Below are positions 35,193 through 43,628 of a stretch of DNA of 64,000 nucleotides, one piece after another. The stretch is taken from contig SLOP01000025.1 of NCBI GenBank assembly GCA_007132465.1, positions 1 through 64,000 on the forward strand. The letters run 5' to 3'. Below the pieces are notes generated by a model that was not told the DNA's origin, did no database searches, and saw only the letters and a program-made list of their open reading frames with translations. This DNA is from Candidatus Izemoplasma sp. Lineage in GTDB: Bacteria > Bacillota_I > Bacilli_A > Izemoplasmatales > Izemoplasmataceae. The translations under genes were made by a program, and so were the position numbers. The first letter of the stretch is position 1. Each line of letters begins with the position of its first letter.

Positions 35193-35634
35193 CCTGACCA
35201 TCAACAAGCGTCCGCGAACCATCGATGCCGAGCCCGGCGACTATTTGCTTGATACGCTGCGTCGTCACAATTTTCTCAGCGTCAAACGGGGATGCGACGC
35301 CGCCAGCTGCGGTGTGTGCACCGTGTTGATTGACGGTAAACCGACGCTCTCATGCAGCGTGTTAACCGCGCGACTTGAGAACAAGGAAATCACCACTGTC
35401 GAAGGCGAACGCGACGAAATCGAGAAGTTTTACGCGCATTTCGGCGATGAAGGAGCCGACCAATGCGGGTTTTGCAACCCTGGCTTGGCGCTCACCGTCA
35501 TCAGTTTGAAACGAACCATTCAAAACCCGAGCGACGACGACATACGTGAATACATTGTTGCCAACTTGTGTCGCTGTTCAGGCTACGTTGCTCAAGTGCG
35601 TGCCATTCGACGTTATTTGGAGGAAACCTCATGA
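35182..35634 (+). CDS. Molybdenum hydroxylase [2Fe-2S] subunit (set A)
   Basis: A 150-residue subunit with two iron-sulfur clusters. The plant-ferredoxin-type cluster uses GCDAASCGVC plus a later Cys; the second uses QCGFCNPG and NLCRCSGY. These carry electrons between the molybdenum and FAD sites. The start codon is GTG with GAGGTGA seven bases upstream. It overlaps the Mo subunit by four bases. Confidence 0.95.
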   Translation: MKVNLTINKRPRTIDAEPGDYLLDTLRRHNFLSVKRGCDAASCGVCTVLIDGKPTLSCSVLTARLENKEITTVEGERDEIEKFYAHFGDEGADQCGFCNPGLALTVISLKRTIQNPSDDDIREYIVANLCRCSGYVAQVRAIRRYLEETS

Positions 35635-37955
35635 AAACCGTTAACCAAAAACATCAATCCGTCGACGGCAAAGGCATCATGCTCGGACGACCGGCTTACA
35701 CCGATGACCTTGCGGATCCCAGTTCGCTAATCATCAAGGTGTTACGCAGTCCGCATGCCTTTGCTCGGATTAAATCGATAGACACAAAAAAAGCCGAAAA
35801 ACTACCCGGCGTGGAACTCGTCTTAACCCATCACGACGTGCCACGTGTTTCATTCACCCGCGCTGGACAGGGCTATCCTGAGCCTTCGCCACACGATAAG
35901 TTTGTGCTCGATGAGTATGTGCGCTACGTCGGCGATGAAGTCGCCGTCGTCGCCGCGATTGACGAGTCTGTGGCCGAAGCGGCGCTTGACCTCATCGACG
36001 TAGACTATGAGGTAATCGACCCCGTGCTTGATTTCGAGGAGGCAATTGACCATCAAAGCGTCGTGCATCCCGAGGAGGGGATCCACGAGATGTTCCCGAT
36101 TGGTTTTGAACCCAAACGCAACATCGCTGCGTCATATGCGATGGATTTTGGTGATCTCGACAACGCGTTTAAAGCATCCGATGTCGTCGTGGAAGAAACC
36201 TTCCATACACAAGCACAAGCACACGTGATGATGGAACCTCACGCCGTGAATGCACGGTTGGATTTTCAAGATCGACTGCTGATCATTAGCGCCACACAAA
36301 CACCGTTTCACGTGCGACGCATCCTTTCACAAACCCTTGATATTCCGATTGAAAAAATTCGTGTGATTAAGCCACGAGTCGGCGGGGGATTCGGCGGAAA
36401 ACAAGCGCTACACGGCGAAATGTTTGCGGCGTTGGTTACGATGAAGACAGGAAAACCTTCAAAACTTGTTTACACCCGTCAAGAAGTTTTTGAATCAACC
36501 TACACGCGTCATCCGATGACCTTAAAGGTTAAACTCGGCGCAACCAAAGATGGTCGATTAAACGTCATCGATTGGCACGTGCTTTCCAACACTGGCGCCT
36601 ACGGTGAACACGCGTTGACGGTGTTCATGGTCGCCGGATCGAAAGTCATGCCCTTGTACAACAAGGTTGACGCGGGACGGTTTCACGGAGAGGTAGTCTA
36701 CACAAATACCACCCCAGCGGGCGCGTATCGCGGTTATGGCGCTATTCAAGGCAACTTCGCGTTGGAGTCGGCCATCGACATGCTGTGCGTCAAACTTGGC
36801 ATGGACCCGATTGCTTTCCGCCAGAAAAACATGATGCGTGAAGGCGAAACCTCACCTATTTTTGAAATCATGGGTGAGGGCACCGCGGGCACGGCGATGA
36901 CCATGGAGACGTGTAAGCTCGATTACTGTTTGACGCGAGGATTGGAGCTTATTGATTGGAACAATAAATACCCACGCACAACCACTGAGGACGGTAAGAT
37001 TCGTTCGGTTGGCATGGCGCTTGCCATGCAAGGAAGCGGCATTCCCTATATCGATATGGGCGCGGCCACCATCAAATTGAACGATGCTGGATTTTATAAT
37101 CTCACCGTGGGTGCGACCGAAATCGGACAAGGCTCTGACACCGTGCTTTCCCAAATCGCAGCAGAGGCGTTAGGGGTGCCACTCAACAAGGTAATAGTGT
37201 ACTCATCGGACACCGATTTGACACCTTTTGACACCGGGGCGTATGCGTCGAGCACGACGTATGTTTCTGGTAACGCCGTTTACAAAGCGGCGATGAAGAT
37301 GCGTGAGATGCTCCTCGACGAAGCGGCGGTTGTCTTTGGCGTGGAGGGAGATGACATCGATTTTGACGGGGCCACGTTCAAAAATAAAGCCGATGGGAAA
37401 ACCATCAGCCTTGAGCAACTCGCCAACCGCATCACCTATAACGAAGATCAAAAACAGCTCACGGCGACCAGCAGTTATGTGGGAACCAAATCACCCCCAC
37501 CGTTTATGGCTGGGTTTATCGATATCGCGGTGGATAAAGACACGGGTGAAATCGACATCCTCGATTACGTAAGCGTGGTCGACTGTGGCGTGCCAATCAA
37601 CCCTAAACTGGCCCAAGGTCAGGTTGAGGGCGGCATCGTGCAAGGCCTCGGCATGGCGTGTTTTGAAGAGGTCAAACGCGGTAAAAACGGCGCGCTCATT
37701 TCCCACGACTTGCTGAACTACAAAATTCCAACCAACGTCGACATCAAAAAACTGACGACGGAATTTGCCGAAAGCCACGAGGCAAGCGGCCCCTTCGGCG
37801 CAAAATCGGTCGGTGAAATTGGTATCGACACACCGCCGGCGGCGTTGGCGAATGCGCTGTATAACGCCCTTGGTATCCGTTTAACTTCGTTGCCGTTCAC
37901 CGCTGAAAAAATCATCCGTGCACTGCACGATAAAGAAGGAGAGAAAACGACATGA
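35631..37955 (+). CDS. Molybdenum hydroxylase catalytic (Mo-binding) subunit (set A)
   Basis: A 774-residue catalytic subunit of the xanthine dehydrogenase family. Cofactor motifs are PRVGGGFGGKQALHGE (about residues 244-259), GAYRGYGAIQG (about 364), EIGQGSDTVLSQIAAEALG and the C-terminal GPFGAKSVGEIG with the catalytic Glu. The GAYRGYG form with Tyr is common in purine/aromatic hydroxylases of anaerobes linked with selenium use. No in-frame TGA is present, so any selenium would be in the cofactor rather than as selenocysteine. Hypoxanthine, xanthine or a related purine is the likely substrate. Confidence 0.92.
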   Translation: MKTVNQKHQSVDGKGIMLGRPAYTDDLADPSSLIIKVLRSPHAFARIKSIDTKKAEKLPGVELVLTHHDVPRVSFTRAGQGYPEPSPHDKFVLDEYVRYVGDEVAVVAAIDESVAEAALDLIDVDYEVIDPVLDFEEAIDHQSVVHPEEGIHEMFPIGFEPKRNIAASYAMDFGDLDNAFKASDVVVEETFHTQAQAHVMMEPHAVNARLDFQDRLLIISATQTPFHVRRILSQTLDIPIEKIRVIKPRVGGGFGGKQALHGEMFAALVTMKTGKPSKLVYTRQEVFESTYTRHPMTLKVKLGATKDGRLNVIDWHVLSNTGAYGEHALTVFMVAGSKVMPLYNKVDAGRFHGEVVYTNTTPAGAYRGYGAIQGNFALESAIDMLCVKLGMDPIAFRQKNMMREGETSPIFEIMGEGTAGTAMTMETCKLDYCLTRGLELIDWNNKYPRTTTEDGKIRSVGMALAMQGSGIPYIDMGAATIKLNDAGFYNLTVGATEIGQGSDTVLSQIAAEALGVPLNKVIVYSSDTDLTPFDTGAYASSTTYVSGNAVYKAAMKMREMLLDEAAVVFGVEGDDIDFDGATFKNKADGKTISLEQLANRITYNEDQKQLTATSSYVGTKSPPPFMAGFIDIAVDKDTGEIDILDYVSVVDCGVPINPKLAQGQVEGGIVQGLGMACFEEVKRGKNGALISHDLLNYKIPTNVDIKKLTTEFAESHEASGPFGAKSVGEIGIDTPPAALANALYNALGIRLTSLPFTAEKIIRALHDKEGEKTT

Positions 37956-38599
37956 AAACACTGAAAAAGTTTTGGCCTGTCATTTTGTTTTACGGTGCAC
38001 TGTGGGGCATTATCGAAGCAACCTTGGGGTTTGCGTTGCAGCTGCCCATCTTTCCACACATCGCCTCGGGATTAGTGATGTTTCCCATTGCGATGACCTT
38101 ACTGGCGGCCGCTTACCGTCGGACGCAATCGGCGCAAAGTTTGCTCTTTATTGGCCTTGTGGCGGCCAGCATCCGCGCCGTCAATCTGTTCTCGCCTGTG
38201 CTGCTTACGCCGTGGCGAACCGTGAACCCGATGATTGCCATCGTCGTAGAAAGCTTGCTTGTGTTGGTTGTCATCACCGTGGTCATCAAGCGCCCTTGGC
38301 CTCAGAAAGTCGCCGCGATTATGGTGGCGAGCATCGGCTGGCGCCTTACCTTCATGGGCGTGCAAGGCATCAACCTAGCGGTCTTTGATTTCGTCCACGT
38401 TAACTTGACTTCGTGGCGTTTGTTTGCCGAGTTCACGCTGCTGCAAGGATTCTTGAGCGGGCTGGTTGCCGTGGCGTTTGTCGGCGGGTATTTGGCATGG
38501 GTTGACGCGTCGCATCGCGACCATCGGATGTCATGGTTGAAACCGCACCTTGCCGGTGCGCTATACGTGCTCGCCTTAGCACTGACATACATCTTATAA
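37952..38599 (+). CDS. Orphan 6-7 TM membrane protein in the purine locus
   Basis: A 215-residue integral membrane protein with six to seven predicted helices, few charges between them and a short cytoplasmic C-terminus. It overlaps the Mo subunit by four bases, so it is co-translated with the enzyme. The size and pattern recall substrate-binding S components of ECF transporters, but no family motif is clear. No other transporter is encoded in the 20-kb locus, which makes purine or precursor uptake an attractive but unproven role. A terminator follows. Confidence 0.6.
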   Translation: MKTLKKFWPVILFYGALWGIIEATLGFALQLPIFPHIASGLVMFPIAMTLLAAAYRRTQSAQSLLFIGLVAASIRAVNLFSPVLLTPWRTVNPMIAIVVESLLVLVVITVVIKRPWPQKVAAIMVASIGWRLTFMGVQGINLAVFDFVHVNLTSWRLFAEFTLLQGFLSGLVAVAFVGGYLAWVDASHRDHRMSWLKPHLAGALYVLALALTYIL

Positions 38600-38604
38600 T
38601 CATG

Positions 38605-38637
38605 GCCGAGGTGTGTTTAGCATGCCTTGGCTTTTTT
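38605..38637 (+). terminator. Terminator or attenuator inside the purine locus
   Basis: GCCGAGG/CCTTGGC (one G-T pair, further inner pairs) followed by six T, between the membrane protein and the XdhC-like gene. It splits the locus into an upstream enzyme unit and a downstream catabolic unit, or attenuates transcription. Confidence 0.75.
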
Positions 38638-38657
38638 GACAACAAGGAGGCTTCACC

Positions 38658-39500
38658 ATGGACCTATATGAGAAAATCCTCGACTGCCGACGACAAAACA
38701 TCCCCGCCGTCATTGTTACGGCGGTAGAGAAAACGGGTGAAGGCCCGGTGGCGGTTGGCAAAAAAATGCTTGTCACCGCTCGTGGCGATGCCTATGGCAC
38801 CGTGGGCGGTGGAAACCTTGAGTACCATGCGCGTGAGAAGTGTAAAGAGCTTTTCACCACGCGCAAACACTTGCATGAACGCTACGTCCTTAACGACGGT
38901 AAAGTCGTCCCGGGCGCTAAAACCTTACCGATGGTTTGCGGTGGGATTGTGACGCTCTTTTATGAGTATCTGGGTGCTGAGATGAGCGTGGTTATTTTTG
39001 GTGCTGGCCATGTCGGACAAGCGCTCGCCAACACCTTGCGACCGCTTAACGTACATCTGACCGTCATCGATGAACGCGAACCGGTAATTACACGATTTAA
39101 CAACGCCGATCGCACCGTGCATTCAGGGTTTGCTGAGTTTATCGATGAAGAAGGCATTGAACCGGGAGCGTTTGTGGTTATCTGCACACCGTCTCATGCA
39201 TACGACTACCACGTCGTCAATAAAGTGTTCGAAAAAAACCTTAATCCCAAATACATGGGGATGTTGTGCAGCACAAAAAAGCTGCGCGAGTATTTGGATA
39301 AAGCCTATGAACGGTTCGGAAAAACCATTGACTTAAGCCGCTTTTACGCACCAATCGGTTTGTCAACAGGAGGCGGTTCACCTGAAGAAATAGCCGTTTC
39401 CATTGCCGCTGAAATGCTTGCCGTTCATCACGATAAAGACGTCATTGGTCACATGAGGGAGACCGAAAATGGTAACCATCGTTACTGGGAAAATGAATGA
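38658..39500 (+). CDS. XdhC/CoxI-family molybdenum hydroxylase maturation factor
   Basis: A 280-residue protein. The N-terminal XdhC/CoxI domain shows GTVGGGNLEYHAREK and PMVCGGIVTLFYEYL; the C-terminal half is a Rossmann-like fold with IFGAGHVGQALANTL. Members bind and sulfurate (or selenate) the molybdenum cofactor before insertion into xanthine dehydrogenase. AAGGAGG is well placed at 38644-38650. It overlaps the NTPase gene by 32 bases. Confidence 0.9.
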   Translation: MDLYEKILDCRRQNIPAVIVTAVEKTGEGPVAVGKKMLVTARGDAYGTVGGGNLEYHAREKCKELFTTRKHLHERYVLNDGKVVPGAKTLPMVCGGIVTLFYEYLGAEMSVVIFGAGHVGQALANTLRPLNVHLTVIDEREPVITRFNNADRTVHSGFAEFIDEEGIEPGAFVVICTPSHAYDYHVVNKVFEKNLNPKYMGMLCSTKKLREYLDKAYERFGKTIDLSRFYAPIGLSTGGGSPEEIAVSIAAEMLAVHHDKDVIGHMRETENGNHRYWENE

Positions 39501-39969
39501 GGGAAAGACCACGGCGATGAGGGCTTTACATGACCGCTGGGGCGGCGATGGCTTTGTGTCGCTAAAGCGCATGGACGGCGATAAGGTGCTACGTTTTGAC
39601 GCGATGCGCTTAGCAGATCAAACACAAAAAACCCTCGCCATCCACGTCGAACACGACACCATCGGTTTTTCCCTCGGGGCGCGTCTTGGTCCCTACCGAT
39701 TTAGCGAAGCCACCTGGCGATGGATAAACGAACAGATTGACGTGATGATAGACGATGGCATCACACCGATATACCTCGATGAAATCGGCATGCTTGAGCT
39801 GAATGGCGAGGGCTTTCACCAAGCCTTGGTTAAGTTGGTTAAAGCCCATCACCCTCTCGTGTTTTCGGTTCGCGAAGATTTGCTTGCCGACGTCTGCAAA
39901 AAATACACGCTGATTAACCCGCGCACGATGCGCGCAAACGAGGTGGAATCATGCATGACATCGCCATAA
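39469..39969 (+). CDS. THEP1-like P-loop NTPase
   Basis: A 166-residue protein with Walker A GKMNEGKTT at residues 7-15 and Walker B-like YLDEIGMLEL followed by GEGFHQAL, the signature of nucleoside-triphosphatase THEP1-like proteins. It is embedded between the XdhC-like factor and the amidohydrolase, overlapping both (32 and 19 bases). A job in cofactor nucleotide handling or enzyme maturation is plausible, comparable to MobB, but its function is not established. Confidence 0.75.
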   Translation: MVTIVTGKMNEGKTTAMRALHDRWGGDGFVSLKRMDGDKVLRFDAMRLADQTQKTLAIHVEHDTIGFSLGARLGPYRFSEATWRWINEQIDVMIDDGITPIYLDEIGMLELNGEGFHQALVKLVKAHHPLVFSVREDLLADVCKKYTLINPRTMRANEVESCMTSP

Positions 39970-41231
39970 AAAACGGTCGCGTCCACACCGGCAGAACATG
40001 GGAAGCCCTTCATGTGTACATAAAAGATGGACACATTGCGGCTTTGAGTTGTCACGATGAACCGGCAAAAACGCACATCGATGCCACCAATCGTGATGTG
40101 TTGCCCGGGTTGATTGATCCTCATGTGCATTTTGAGCTCGACCTCGGCGATGCCGTCTCGGTGGACGATTTTGCCGGTGGTTCACACGCCGCGTTGCACG
40201 GTGGCATTACCACCGTCATCGATTTTCTAGATCCGACCGACACGATTGAGGCGTTAAAAGCCGCGCATAAACGACGAAAAAAGCAAGCCGAAAAAAGCCT
40301 CGTTGATGTGCGCTTCCATGCCACATTAAAAGCACCGAAGTGTGATTTGGAAGCCTATGTTAAGACGGTTAAAGCCCTTGGCATGCATTCGATTAAAGTG
40401 TTCACAACCTATTCGGAGTCCAATCGGCGAACGGACGACATCGCCATTGCGACTTTGTTGCGGTTGACAAAAGCGTACGATTTTACACTCGTCGTGCACG
40501 CCGAACGTGACGAACGCATCGTGCACGATGCGTCGTTCACGCATAAAGATTTACCGATATCGCGCCCGGAAGTGGCTGAAATGGAAGCTGCCCTCACGCT
40601 TGCAGAAATGGTTCGAGCCACCGGAGGTCGCGCTTACATGGTGCACACAAGCAGCGGCCGAACGGTCGAAATGCTGAAAACACGCGCCGCCGATTTGCTC
40701 AACAAGACGCTGTTTTTAGAAACGTGTCCGCAGTACGTGTTGTTCAACGATGAACGACTCCGCGATGAGCAAGGAAAACGGTTCACGTTTGCCCCACCCC
40801 TTAGGGATGAAGCGGCCCGAAAAAAACTGTTGGCACACGCTGATGCCTTGTACGCCTTTGGCACCGATCATTGCGCTTTTCACCTTAACGATAAGGACAA
40901 ACCGCGCCTGAGTGACATCCCACTTGGCATTGGCGGTGTGGAGTTTAGCTACGCCGTGATGAACCTCATGGTTGGTGATAATGTCGTGAACCGCATGAGC
41001 CGCCGCGTGGCGGAGTTGTTTCACATTGACGGCAAGGGTATCATCGCCACGGGAGCCGTTGCCGATGTCGCCGTGTTCGACCCCACACCACAGGTTGTCG
41101 AAAACCACCATGGCAATGCCGATTACAGCGTTTACACCGGCGAGACCGTATCCGGACATTTTACCGACGTAATACATCATGGTGTCGTGAAACTGCGTGA
41201 TGGCAAGCTTGTGTTGAAGGAGGATGCGTAA
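39951..41231 (+). CDS. hyuA: Dihydropyrimidinase/hydantoinase-type cyclic amidohydrolase
   Basis: A 426-residue TIM-barrel amidohydrolase. The first metal motif is GLIDPHVHFEL (HxH); the carboxylated lysine is probably in MHSIKVFTTY; later ligands are in VVHAERDE, VHTSSG and AFGTDHCAF. It opens cyclic ureides such as hydantoins or dihydropyrimidines; in this context a ring-opened or dioxo-purine derivative is the likely substrate. It corresponds to HyuA of the E. coli yge/ygf region by context. AGGTGGA (39941-39947) precedes the start. Confidence 0.85.
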   Translation: MHDIAIKNGRVHTGRTWEALHVYIKDGHIAALSCHDEPAKTHIDATNRDVLPGLIDPHVHFELDLGDAVSVDDFAGGSHAALHGGITTVIDFLDPTDTIEALKAAHKRRKKQAEKSLVDVRFHATLKAPKCDLEAYVKTVKALGMHSIKVFTTYSESNRRTDDIAIATLLRLTKAYDFTLVVHAERDERIVHDASFTHKDLPISRPEVAEMEAALTLAEMVRATGGRAYMVHTSSGRTVEMLKTRAADLLNKTLFLETCPQYVLFNDERLRDEQGKRFTFAPPLRDEAARKKLLAHADALYAFGTDHCAFHLNDKDKPRLSDIPLGIGGVEFSYAVMNLMVGDNVVNRMSRRVAELFHIDGKGIIATGAVADVAVFDPTPQVVENHHGNADYSVYTGETVSGHFTDVIHHGVVKLRDGKLVLKEDA

Positions 41232-41232
41232 C

Positions 41233-42534
41233 GTGAAAAAAGCAATCATCAACGCCCGCATCTATGACTATGAAACGTACATTGAACGCGGCTATGTGGT
41301 GTTTGACACCACCGTGTTAGCGGTTGGATCGATGAACGAGTTTACCGAAGATGTGGAAGATGTCATCGATGGTGATGGGATGCTCGTGTTGCCTGGGTTC
41401 GTGCTTGGCCATACGCACATCTATTCGACCTTTGCTCGCGGGTTGGCCCTGCCCTTTAATCCGAAAGATTTTCAGGATATTTTGAATCAGTTATGGTGGA
41501 AAATCGATCGGCAACTCGACAATGACACCACGTATCACAGCGCCGTGGTTTACGCTACCGACGCGCTAAAAAACGGCATCACAACCATTATTGATCACCA
41601 CGCTAGCGGGCGTGAGATCGAAGGCTCACTTGAGGCGCTTCGACGCGGGGTTGTCGACAAGGTTGGGTTGCGTGGTGCGTTTTGTTTTGAGACGAGCGAT
41701 CGCTTCGATGTTGAGGCGTGCATCCGTGAAAATCGTGCGTTTTTGGACCGTGAACACAACGGGAAAACCGCCGCACACTTTGGACTGCATGCGTCGATGA
41801 GTCTAAGCGAGACAACGCTAAAACGCGTTGCCTCCTCGCTTGATCACGACCCAATCCATATTCATGTCGCTGAGAGCGAGCTTGATCAAGAACTCGCCGA
41901 AAAACAAGCGCAGACGCGCGTTGTCGAACGGCTTGATCGCCACGGGTTGCTGCACAAAGACGCCCTCATCGTGCACGGACTTTTCCTTGACAATCATGAG
42001 CTGGATATCCTGAAAAAACGTGACGTCACCGTCGCACTGAACGTGGGTTCTAACATGAACAACGCCGTGGGGTTACCACGCTATCAGGAACTCAAAAATC
42101 GAAACATCCCTATCATCGTCGGCAACGACGGCTTGTCCACGAGCGTGACAAATGAGTACCTTACCTTGATGCAGACGATGCATCTCAAAGAAGGCACCCC
42201 CCTTGCCTTGGGCCTCGACGATGTCCACACGCTCATTGAAACGGCCTATGATTACGCCTCACGACGGTTCAAGGTTAAACTCGGAAAGATTAAACCGGGC
42301 TATGAAGCTGATCTCATTGCTGTGCCCTACGACCCGCCCACACCCATGGACGCACACAACGCGCTAGGGCATCTGGTTTATGGTCTTTTCGCTTCGATGA
42401 AAGCCCACACAGCCTTTGTAGGTGGTAGGATGGTGCTTCACCATTACCGCGTGCCATGGAATGAAAAACGCGCGTTCAACGACGCACGTAACGCGGCACA
42501 GACATTGTGGAATCGAATAACGAAAGAAGGGTGA
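41233..42534 (+). CDS. ssnA: SsnA-like aminohydrolase
   Basis: A 433-residue metal-dependent amidohydrolase. FVLGHTHIYSTFARGLAL gives the HxH metal site; HIHVAESELDQELAE, IVHGLFLD and VGNDGLSTS supply the remaining ligands. The sequence matches the SsnA branch associated with selenium-dependent molybdenum hydroxylases and purine degradation. GTG 41233 is the start because AAGGAGG (41217-41223) abuts the ATG at 41224. Deamination or ring opening of a purine intermediate is the expected reaction; the exact substrate is inference. Confidence 0.88.
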   Translation: MKKAIINARIYDYETYIERGYVVFDTTVLAVGSMNEFTEDVEDVIDGDGMLVLPGFVLGHTHIYSTFARGLALPFNPKDFQDILNQLWWKIDRQLDNDTTYHSAVVYATDALKNGITTIIDHHASGREIEGSLEALRRGVVDKVGLRGAFCFETSDRFDVEACIRENRAFLDREHNGKTAAHFGLHASMSLSETTLKRVASSLDHDPIHIHVAESELDQELAEKQAQTRVVERLDRHGLLHKDALIVHGLFLDNHELDILKKRDVTVALNVGSNMNNAVGLPRYQELKNRNIPIIVGNDGLSTSVTNEYLTLMQTMHLKEGTPLALGLDDVHTLIETAYDYASRRFKVKLGKIKPGYEADLIAVPYDPPTPMDAHNALGHLVYGLFASMKAHTAFVGGRMVLHHYRVPWNEKRAFNDARNAAQTLWNRITKEG

Positions 42535-42537
42535 ACA

Positions 42538-43617
42538 ATGAAACTGAAAACCACGTTTGATGGCATGACGCTCAACAACCCGTTGATGCCGGCGGCCGGT
42601 CCCTTGGTCGGCGACGACAAGAAGATGGCATTCTTACGAGATGCAGGGTGCGGTGCCATTGTCAGCAAAACCATTTCGACCAAAGACCCCCACATTCCCC
42701 GACCTTGCATATTTGGGGACAAACATCAAGTGATGAACAGCGAACTCTGGAGCGAACACGCGATGACGCGTTGGCGCGACGATTTTTTCCCGCGATACAT
42801 CAAGAACAACGACAGACCGTTGATCGTCAGCGTCGGCTACTCCGAGGGCGACATGGAAACCTTGATTCCGATGTTTGATGAGGTGGCCGACGCCTTCGAA
42901 GTGTCGACGCACTATGTCGGCACTGACTTGTCGGTCATTGCCAACACCGTCAAAACGATTCGAAAACACACCGATAAGCCGGTGTACATGAAAATCAGCC
43001 CGCACCTACCTGACCCAGAAGGGTTCGCGCGCGTAATTAAAGAAGCGGGTGCGAACGGCATTGTCGCCATCAATTCACTTGGACCGACGATGAAGATTGA
43101 CCTTGCCGGTCGGCGCATTGTCTACGGCAATGAGGAAGGCTACGTATGGACAAGCGGTCCGGTCATTAAGCCGCTTGCCCTCGCTGTGGTGCACAAAATC
43201 AAAACCGCTGAGCCTGACTTGACTGTCATCGGTGTCGGCGGCATCGCCTCAGCCGACGATGTGATTGAGTTCTTGCTTGCTGGTGCATCGGCCGTGCAAA
43301 TGCTTTCAGCAGCCATGATTAAAGGCAAGCAACTGTATAAAAAAATTCTTGATGATTTGCCTGGGGCGCTTGAAAAACATGGCTTTAGCTCCGTTGAGGA
43401 TGCCATCAACACGCGTTTGGTTAACGACGTCGTGTATCACGCCAACACACCAACACTGATTGAAGAAAAATGCATCGAGTGCATGCTATGCGTGAAGGTT
43501 TGTCCATACCATGCCATCGAGTTCAAAGACAAAATCACCTTTGATTCGGAGCGCTGCTTCCAATGTGGTCTTTGTGTCGCACAATGTCCGACCGATGCCA
43601 TTGAAATGAAACCCTAG
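42538..43617 (+). CDS. PreA-like dihydroorotate/dihydropyrimidine dehydrogenase with ferredoxin tail
   Basis: A 359-residue protein. Residues ~1-300 form an FMN-binding DHOD-type barrel (NPLMPAAGPLVGDDKK, VYMKISPHLPDPEG, VIGVGGIASADD). The C-terminus carries two [4Fe-4S] motifs, CIECMLCVKVCPYH and CFQCGLCVAQCPTD. This matches the C-terminal half of dihydropyrimidine dehydrogenase (PreA). The PreT-like flavoprotein half, or YgfK, is not in the window, so electrons must come from or go to another carrier. A purine-derived ring is the probable substrate. Confidence 0.88.
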   Translation: MKLKTTFDGMTLNNPLMPAAGPLVGDDKKMAFLRDAGCGAIVSKTISTKDPHIPRPCIFGDKHQVMNSELWSEHAMTRWRDDFFPRYIKNNDRPLIVSVGYSEGDMETLIPMFDEVADAFEVSTHYVGTDLSVIANTVKTIRKHTDKPVYMKISPHLPDPEGFARVIKEAGANGIVAINSLGPTMKIDLAGRRIVYGNEEGYVWTSGPVIKPLALAVVHKIKTAEPDLTVIGVGGIASADDVIEFLLAGASAVQMLSAAMIKGKQLYKKILDDLPGALEKHGFSSVEDAINTRLVNDVVYHANTPTLIEEKCIECMLCVKVCPYHAIEFKDKITFDSERCFQCGLCVAQCPTDAIEMKP

Positions 43618-43628
43618 GAGGAATCACG

